Assembly (NCBI RefSeq): GCF_030272615.1
Contig: NC_081408.1
Coordinates: 612,958,977 to 613,022,976 of the forward strand
Source of the DNA: Cryptomeria japonica
Taxonomy: Eukaryota > Streptophyta > Pinopsida > Cupressales > Cupressaceae
Direction of reading: 5' to 3'
DNA length: 64,000 bases
In this document: positions 56,843-64,000 of the stretch, one piece after another
How positions within the stretch are numbered: the first letter of the stretch is position 1
Layout of the letters: each line of letters starts with the position of its first letter
The notes under the pieces: generated by a model
Told to the model about the DNA's origin: nothing
The model's input: only the letters and a program-made list of their open reading frames with translations
Database searches by the model: none
Made by a program: the position numbers and the translations under genes

Positions 56843-57552
56843 TATGACAACCTAGTGATGACACTCTTCCCAGTTGCATACCTAGTAGATTTCTTGGTTG
56901 TTTCTCTGCATTTTCTTGGGCCTTCTAAATCTATAATTGATTGTTGTTATGTTTTGTTTATTCCATCTTGTGATTTTCTTAGGACTGTCTTTTGTGAGCC
57001 AATTGTTGTACTTGTTCCACTTATATCTTCCTCTTGTCTTGGGTGTAACTGATACCTCCTAGCACGGGGGGTGGACCTGATGGTACCACATGGTTGGGTG
57101 GAGTGCTATTCACACCCATTGGGTTTTAGTACGAGTTGCTTCATGTTTGTGATGGTTCGAGAAGAAGACTGGAGATCTAGCTTGCACTCCAGATATTGAG
57201 CTTTAGACATCTTTGTATTATAATATTGAATCCATAAGGATACCTTGTAATGTAATTTATGATCATTTGTATATTCATGGCTATGTAATCTTAACCATGC
57301 TCCTTGAGCAGGACAATGTAATATTATTTGTAATAGTCTCTCATTCTCTCATTTACATTTGATTGTTGATATGTGAGTTATATTGTTGTGAGGCCTCGCG
57401 GACACTTATATGATGTTTATGTTATCTTCTTCTTGTATCTTCATGATGCTCATTGTGATGTATAGTTTATTTCTTCTTTAAAAAATAAAATTATTCGCAT
57501 TTTATTGGTTTATATTGTTTTGTCCTATGGGCCTCATAGTGGAGGTGTTACA

Positions 57553-60500
57553 TCGTGTTTCCCCTTTTCATTGATTTGGAGAATGTTTTTGGGCTGATGG
57601 TTTATACTCTACATGTTACATATAATTAGGTTGACCTAATTGATGTATTTTCTTTGAGCGAATGACATATAATGGAAGAGATCTTTTGGAGGATTTTGTA
57701 ATGGATTGTATGAGTTGAATGAGGAGCTTTGTATGGTGTGTCAAGTAAGTGAAAAGTTGCACAAGTGCAGATGAGCAATGATGAATTCGGTTTCAAATGT
57801 TTATAATAGTGAACTATAATCAACATTTCAGAGGATAAACTTCTACTCAGTTCAACAATTATTACTCTTTGTAATCAGATCTATTATATCTTGCCCTAAG
57901 GTTTTGCACCTTATCATTCAAGTCGAAATCAGGAGAAATGAGCTTCCTTGGCCTAGGGCCTAAAACTTTGTAATCAGTTGTCATATATTGAGATAGTTCT
58001 CACTATGGTTTTTCCCTCATTGGGTTTTCCATGTGTTACCTGTCATTTTCACTAAGTTAGAATAATTCTTTTGGGTCATTAAGTCTTTCCCTATCTTCGC
58101 ACTTCACATTCCTTAGTTCCAAAACTACCTGATCGGTCGATTAACCTTATTTTAGACGTCAAGTCTCAATTGTGTCTATGGGGGCCCAACCCTTTTCTTT
58201 ATCAGTCTATCACCTTTTGATGGAAGTGTAACTTATTTGATCCTCATTGTCATCAAGTCTCGTTCCACTCGATCTTCGATTCTTGAAAGTGTTGTTTCAA
58301 TGGGCCCCTCACAAGTCTTATATCAACTAATCACACTCTGGGTATCTCTCTGTACACACGTTCAATTGTTCCATGGTTCTTAAAGAGTGTGATAACCCGA
58401 TGTGTTGATAGTAGAACCCCCATGATCAACAACTTGTGCAATGATGTCAACATGATACCAATTTGTAAAAAATTTAAAGGATCACTAGTGGTTCCAGAAA
58501 TGACATCTGCTAGTCATTTTTGCATCAAAAGACTATTTTCATTTTAAAATTATCCATAATATCTTTGATTCATTAAAGAACTAAGCATTATTGCTATATT
58601 CACGGGAAGGTGAAAGGATAAAAGGGGAGATAATTTTGGAACTAAGAACCATTTTCAAGAAACGATAGATTTTCTGGGAAATCTATTTATTGTAATGCGT
58701 ACCAAAAAGATGAAGGTGGGGGGGGGCGGGGTGGGATTTTTATTTTCTTTGGAAGCTTATGCTTCGAGAAGGGAAACTTTTTTTCTTCTGAATTTTAACT
58801 TTGTAAGGGGAGCTAGGAGTATTTTTCTTTTGGAAGCCTGATCTTTGTACATAAGCATAGAGTCTTTGTACTCTCTTATTTTGTTTAGCACACTAAAGAA
58901 AATTTCTGAAACTTTGTGTTCATGTATATTTCCTTTTGATTGTCATTTTCTTTGTAATTTGCAATCGCTGCTAAACATTTTATCTATCATATTAGATTGT
59001 GGGTGTGATTATTATGGGAACTTTGAGTCTCAAATCTTTATTCCATTCAAAGGGCCTAGTGTTGTTTTCCTTGATCTTTTCAGTGGGTGTTGAGTGAGTG
59101 AACTTTGTGTTATTTATCTTTTTTCCCATTTGATTATAAATTCATAATCACATCTGTGTCATGGTTGTCCATAGATGTTTGTTTGCTTTTTCTGCTTTCT
59201 AGTTTTAAGCATACCCTAAAAAATCAAAATTATATCATAAGAGGGAGTTGTACCTCTCAAATTCATAGGAAAGTTGTAGAAACAATTGCAACTTCTCCAA
59301 CTGTTTGTTAATGGTTTTTTCTGAAGTCTGGGATAGGAGTAAATATTTTAATAATTTAGAGAGAACAAAATCTATTAACCAACACCACACAATTATTGAT
59401 TTCATTGTATAATTGATGTTTTTCTTTTAGCTATTTACTTATGCACTTATGATAATTGGAATGAATGTTGAATGAATGATTAAACTTTAATATATGCTAT
59501 TTCACCCCCTCCTTTCAACATCTATAAGTGTTCAACAAGGAATATGCCCAAAGATACTAATCATCTATTGTACTCCTCAAACAAGCCCTTAGAAGTGGCT
59601 CTAGAATTAAATACCCAAAAATAGGAGATACTAAAAAATAAAATGATGCATCTACTCCTAAAACAAGTACTCAAAATTGGCATCCATATCTCAAGAATCA
59701 AGCAGATGAGAAGAATGACACAAATCAATAATTCATTTAAAAACTCCATTGCTAATACCTAACAATTCATTCATTGTTGAGTGGATATAATCTAGGGTAT
59801 GAGATTATTCCACTAATGAAGCACAATCTCCTTAATATATCTATGCTAAAGTTATGTTGAGATCTAAGATCCTTAGTATTTTAGTTTTAAATACGAAAAG
59901 ACACTCACTATATCAACACATGACCCCCAAAATGTATCAGATATGTCTAACCTCATACAAATTTAATATAGGTATATAAATAATCATCTTATGCTAGTCA
60001 AGCTCAAACTATAACTCTACAATAACTAGAACCTCTCAAGAAAAAAATGATTATAATAGTCATCTAGCAAATTACCATAAATCATTAGCAAATCTCCCAC
60101 TTATAGTTTATTATCTAGGAACTTAATGGTCTTGTAACAACAACTTAACCAAAATCTCCAATAGTTCTCCATGACAATAGGTAATCCATGTCCTCATAAA
60201 AAATAAAGATATTCATCATCCAGTGATAGAATATGAAACTTATCAAATAACTATCACTATTTGCAAAAGGTCTCCTCATGATAGTAACATCCACCATAGA
60301 AAGATCATCTATCACAATTTGATAAATCCATATCATTATAAAATTTATTATTAAAAGTGATCTAGAGCCACACATGGCATTATGATAAACATCTTTGAAG
60401 GTTCACTCATGGCCTTCAACAATTAATGAACTTAAATATAATACTAGGATCTCCCAAAAGGAAAAGCGAACCTACGATCTCCAATCAAGAAGATACCACT

Positions 60501-60899
60501 AGATTTATAATCACACAAAGGTTTCGCGGCAACATGATATAGAGTCTCTCATTACACTATATAGTTATAATTTCCAAAGAATAACCATCTTAGGTATTCT
60601 AAATATCCATCTCTACATGTGTCTCTACAAAAAATGTACTAATGTATTGGATGGTGACCAAAAATTCCAACCAAATAGAATTCACATCCACATGAAATCT
60701 GACAATAAAATCCTATTGCAAGATTATACCATCAATACTATAAATATTTGCGATTGTAGACAACACACTTAAGTTAATTATACAACCTATAGGTATAAAC
60801 ATCCCACAAAATGATACAACTCATATATCTCAAATAATACAAAATATAATTCAGTAATGCACAATAATGCATTAGTAACACATAAGACAAAGACAACCA
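57553..60899. other. No gene seen; AT-rich flank
   Basis: Nothing was recognised on either strand except a G-run at 58,718-58,728 and a PBS-like inverted TGATACCA near 58,454. The part from 59,500 on may be the decayed 3' end of the copia element to the right. Confidence 0.45.
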
Positions 60900-62480
60900 A
60901 AGATAACATATAGATTCTTTATAAATCAAACATCAAATAAAATTTAAATCCATCTTGCTACAAATCCACAATAATTTAACCATAGCCCATGAACCCAAGC
61001 AACCATTACAGATATATTAAATTATGAATTATATACCATACAAACTAAGAAGGCTATAATTAACTTCCTCAAACCATGCATATTTACTCATGCACTTAAG
61101 GTATCTATTTATTTTAGGGCATTATTCCATGGATAGTTTTATCCCAACTAGAAAATGAACATTGACTTTGTTATTGTCATGCATATAAAAGCTCTATAAA
61201 ATAGTTTCAACATATTTTATTTGGTTTAACCAAAATTTACTTTTATTATGGTCTCTTTCGATATCATTACCAAGAAGGATGAATTTTACATGTACTAGAT
61301 CTTTTATATTGAATTATATTATTTTTTAATTTTTTATTCTCTTATCATGTCCTTATTATTTCTAATGGTTAGCATTTCATCAATATACAAAAAAAAATGG
61401 TAACAAAGTGATCACTAACTTTCTTATAGTAAACATAATGATAAGCTTTACTATGAGCAAGCCCACATGTCAACACATAGGGGCCATGCTTGTGGTATCA
61501 CATCTTTCAATACTATTATAGATTGTGCATAAACCTTTTTAAAACATACGAATTATATTTTCTCTTTAATTTTCTATTTAATTATCAAGGCGTGACATAT
61601 TTAGATTCTCATGTATAAAAAATATTTTTATATCAAATTGTTCTACCTCTAAATCCATAGGAACACCAATGGAGAGTAAGAATCTAACTAATTAGCTCTA
61701 GAAATAAGAGAAAATACTTCACCAAAGTCTATTTCCACCATTCTTTATTTTTACTTGTCAACCTTGTACCATCCATTTTGTATCAAACTTCTTGAATACC
61801 CACTTGCAACCAATGGGATTTCTTCCTTCAAGTAGATCAAATGAATCTCAAGTCTTACATTTGGCGAAGGCCACCATTTCTTATTTCATAGCTTATTTTC
61901 AAGGCTTATGCTCTTTCAATGAAAAAGATTCATTCATAAAACTAGGTCTAGGTTTATCATTAGTATAAGATAAAACAAAAATACAATAATAATTATATGG
62001 GATATAGCTTCAAATTGACCTTCATTTTTACATGGATCTTCTCAAATCTGGAGTTTAAAAATTCTCTTATTCCTCCTCTTTTGAGTTTGAATTTTTTTCT
62101 TTTTCCTCATAAATCTCTTCATTTTGCTCACTATTAATTCTTACTTAAGATCAAAACACACCTTAGTGTTTTCTTAGTCTTTTGACTATTCTACACCTAA
62201 AAAAATATTTCCTTGAAAGTAACATTTTGAGATTACACTATTTCTTGAGTTAATGTGTTCTAAAATTCATAATCTTTAACATGTTCACCATAGCTAGTTA
62301 AAATACATTTTTCTTTAAAATATAAATTAAATCAATTTATCTCTTAAAAATCCAAATTAAATCAAATCTTTTCCTTAAAATCTAAATTATTATTTTTTCT
62401 TAAATAAATGAACAAAAGCCTTACAACCCAAAATTTTGAGATGTACATGTGATCCTACAATACTATTTCCTAGTTGTAGA
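60900..62480 (-). pseudogene. Ty1/copia integrase end and reverse transcriptase, decayed
   Basis: Minus-strand motifs run in the correct order. The integrase C-terminal motif LKILGCKAFVH is at 62,405-62,440. The RT start, AMK-stop-EMVAFAK, lies near 61,870-61,900, then LEGRNPIGCKWVFKK (61,790-61,835) and EIDFGEVFSL (near 61,700-61,730). HYVYYKKVSDHFV and the catalytic box YIDEML (61,366-61,392; family YVDDML) follow, then NNKDMIRE and DLVHVKFILLGNDIERD. Weaker matches to the RT/RNase H connection continue to about 60,900. Stops and frameshifts throughout. Between 61,930 and 62,390 the integrase-RT linker is unreadable. Confidence 0.8.
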
Positions 62481-63749
62481 GGAGGGGATTTGTCACCTCC
62501 AAGATGATGAATCTCAGAGGAAAAATTGATCCGCTACTACCTCACTCAAACTGGCGCTAAGGATGAGCCAGGGGATAAAATGAAAAGCTAAGCTAATAGA
62601 TTGCGGACGAGACTCCTAGATGACTTTGTTGAGTCTTTGTCCTCGGGACGAGTGCGTGGAGTTGGGACACCAGCACGACGCGTTGTCATCCAGTACAAAT
62701 AGAGCATAAAAATCGTACGGGGGTAGCAGATATAATTATAATATTAAATAAACGTGGAAAAACAACAAGATAATCTAATAACACAGAATGATAAATATTA
62801 GAATAACTTGAGAAGAGGGAAAAGAAGGAAGCTCACAATCGGCCCACGTTTGAAGTCTCCTGTTAAATGATCTTCTTCTTATGATTATAAACTTGCATAC
62901 AAGAAAGAAGGAAAATGTTGGGGGTTGTGTTTTGAAGTCAGCCTCAGTTAGACCCCCGTTTTTGGTGTTTCCACCTCCACGAACAACCTCAAATAGATAG
63001 ATAGATAAATAAAATAAATGCAAGACAAGATAAATGATAAATGATTTGATGGATAAGGGATGAGATGAATCCCAAGATGCTCAAAGATAGGATAAATAGA
63101 TAGATAGAAGGATATTACCAAAGAGGCTTGAGAAAGCCAAGAGAGTTGCAAGAGATTATTGTGAAATATTGAGAGTATTGTAGCAAACTAGAGGTTGTTG
63201 TAGCAAGAGCCAAGAGAGGTTGAATAACCAAGAGAGCCAAGAGCTAAGAGAAACTGCTTGGAGAAGCTAGTGACCCCGAACGAAGAGAGATTCCAAAGAT
63301 CTTCAAGAAGCCAACGAGAGCACTAGAGCAAAAAGATTGGTTTAAAAAGATAGAAGAGGAGGAAAAAAGAGGGTTGGCGAGCCATTTGAATGATTCGGGG
63401 CCATTTCCACCAACATGTGTAGGTGACAAGTGTAAAAGTGCGTTCAGAACCTACATTCGAACATTGAGATTTCAGAAAGATGAATGCACGGTGCGTGGAT
63501 GCCCGCGTGGCGCGCTAGTGTCCAAATGAATCACGCTTGAAAACGACAAGAGACAAGGGAGACACACAGCTAACAAGGTTGACGCCATGAGGGAGCTTCC
63601 AGAAAAGGGGGTTCTCGAGCATCTTGAGAGGTAAAAGGCTAATGCAAGGGCTGAAGTGAGCCTACTCGGGTGCTAGGGGAATGGACACCAAAGTGCTTAC
63701 AAAAGATGTAGGTCTAATTACAAAGGGGTATGCAATTTTCGACACTACA
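62475..63749. mobile_element. LTR-like block, possibly a relative of the 1.2-kb solo LTRs
   Basis: Begins TGTAGAGGAGGGGATT exactly where copia integrase sequence stops and ends GCAATTTTCGACACTACA. That end resembles those of the 1.2-kb family (GCAATTTTATGATGCTACA). Flanks CTAGT and GATGG do not match. No coding remnant. Internally it holds GATA-type repeats (62,993-63,010 and 63,095-63,107) and AAGAGAGC/GCCAAGAG repeats (63,120-63,250). Confidence 0.5.
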
Positions 63750-63815
63750 GATGGGGAAAAAAAAAAGAACTCAATTTGTACCCCCCAAAAAAGAACACCT
63801 TCTAATCAACATATA

Positions 63816-63905
63816 CCTTTGAGTGAAGGCCTTTAGATAAATATTTTATGTTCAATATGCCTTTTCAAAAGGACCCTTTAATAAAGGTAAAACCTTTATT
63901 GAAGG
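63816..63905. repeat. Second cluster of CCTTT..AAAGG palindromes
   Basis: CCTTTGAGTGAAGG (63,816), CCTTTTCAAAAGG (63,860-63,872), CCTTTAATAAAGG (63,875-63,887), CCTTTATTGAAGG (63,893-63,905). Same consensus as 39,816-39,964. Confidence 0.85.
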
Positions 63906-64000
63906 CCCCTTTGATGCCATCCTCCTATTGCTTGTAGAGTTTTTATAGAAGAAATTTGTGTTTTGAAGCAAGGGTTGAGCCATCCATTAGAGTCATTATC

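Larger units (their letters stand above)
41723..57552 (+). mobile_element. Ty3/gypsy chromovirus, nearly full length, decayed
   Basis: 5' LTR, PBS, gag, protease, RT, RNase H, integrase with chromodomain, purine tract and 3' LTR all read on the plus strand in canonical order. The chromodomain and very long LTRs fit the Tekay/Del clade. Flanking TATTG and TCGTG match only in part, so the target duplication is decayed or lost. Later insertions sit in the 5' LTR and in gag. Many stops make it inactive. Confidence 0.92.
51976..57552 (+). repeat. 3' LTR of the chromovirus, about 5.6 kb
   Basis: TATAGTGCCCCCTCTC (TG changed to TA) to GGAGGTGTTACA. It matches the 5' LTR in blocks but keeps segments the 5' LTR lacks: 52,905-54,530 (AT-rich), the hairpin array 55,439-55,650, and 56,155-57,245. 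(TA)n tracts lie at 55,330-55,361 and 55,711-55,742. No gene was seen in it. Confidence 0.88.

Noticed and set aside
58440-58470. Inverted TGATACCA as a primer binding site
   Set aside because: Only eight bases match, no LTR edge is adjacent, and no copia or gypsy gag follows.

Overview
The window looks like a nuclear segment of a large, repeat-rich seed-plant genome; a conifer or other gymnosperm is plausible but not proven. The grounds are layered Ty1/copia and Ty3/gypsy retroelements, a plant-type hAT transposon, a chromodomain Ty3 element with very long LTRs, many solo LTRs, and only one credible host-gene piece in 64 kb. No rRNA, tRNA, CRISPR array or bacterial feature was seen.

Left part (1-18,850). 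A decayed copia element on the minus strand (gag, protease, integrase, PBS, 5' LTR) occupies 1 to about 2,984. A shredded Ty3/gypsy element on the minus strand follows (gag 6,650-7,135, RT 4,505-5,030, integrase 2,979-3,273), with a 295-bp LTR and PBS dropped into it. An hAT transposon (about 8,236 to 17,130) is interrupted by a 3.8-kb non-coding LTR element (8,306-12,127) and by a 1.5-kb solo LTR (14,138-15,649). Another solo LTR lies at 17,213-18,043.

Middle (18,850-41,722). This holds a 3.3-kb LTR-like element full of a repeated hairpin module (22,046-25,316), a second LTR (about 25,441-26,625), and a copia chain LTR-internal-LTR-internal (27,751-31,010). The first exon of a conserved plant coiled-coil protein is on the minus strand (32,172-32,351). 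A tandem duplication of a microsatellite-bearing block (32,889-35,945) has a solo LTR inside one copy only. Further copia debris and solo LTRs follow.

Right part (41,723-64,000). A Ty3 chromovirus (gag-PR-RT-RH-IN-chromodomain, plus strand) has LTRs of about 4.3 and 5.6 kb and carries nested solo LTRs in its 5' LTR and in gag. After it come unassigned AT-rich DNA, a decayed copia pol (60,900-62,480, minus), an LTR-like block (62,475-63,749) and a short palindrome cluster.

The most unusual signal is a recurring one. Several unrelated repeat families in the window contain arrays of short hairpins whose two arms change together, at 3,420-3,573, 22,448-24,242, 28,793-29,004, 39,816-39,964, 55,439-55,650, 56,548-56,842 and 63,816-63,905. 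Nothing here was computed; alignments and domain calls were made by eye.
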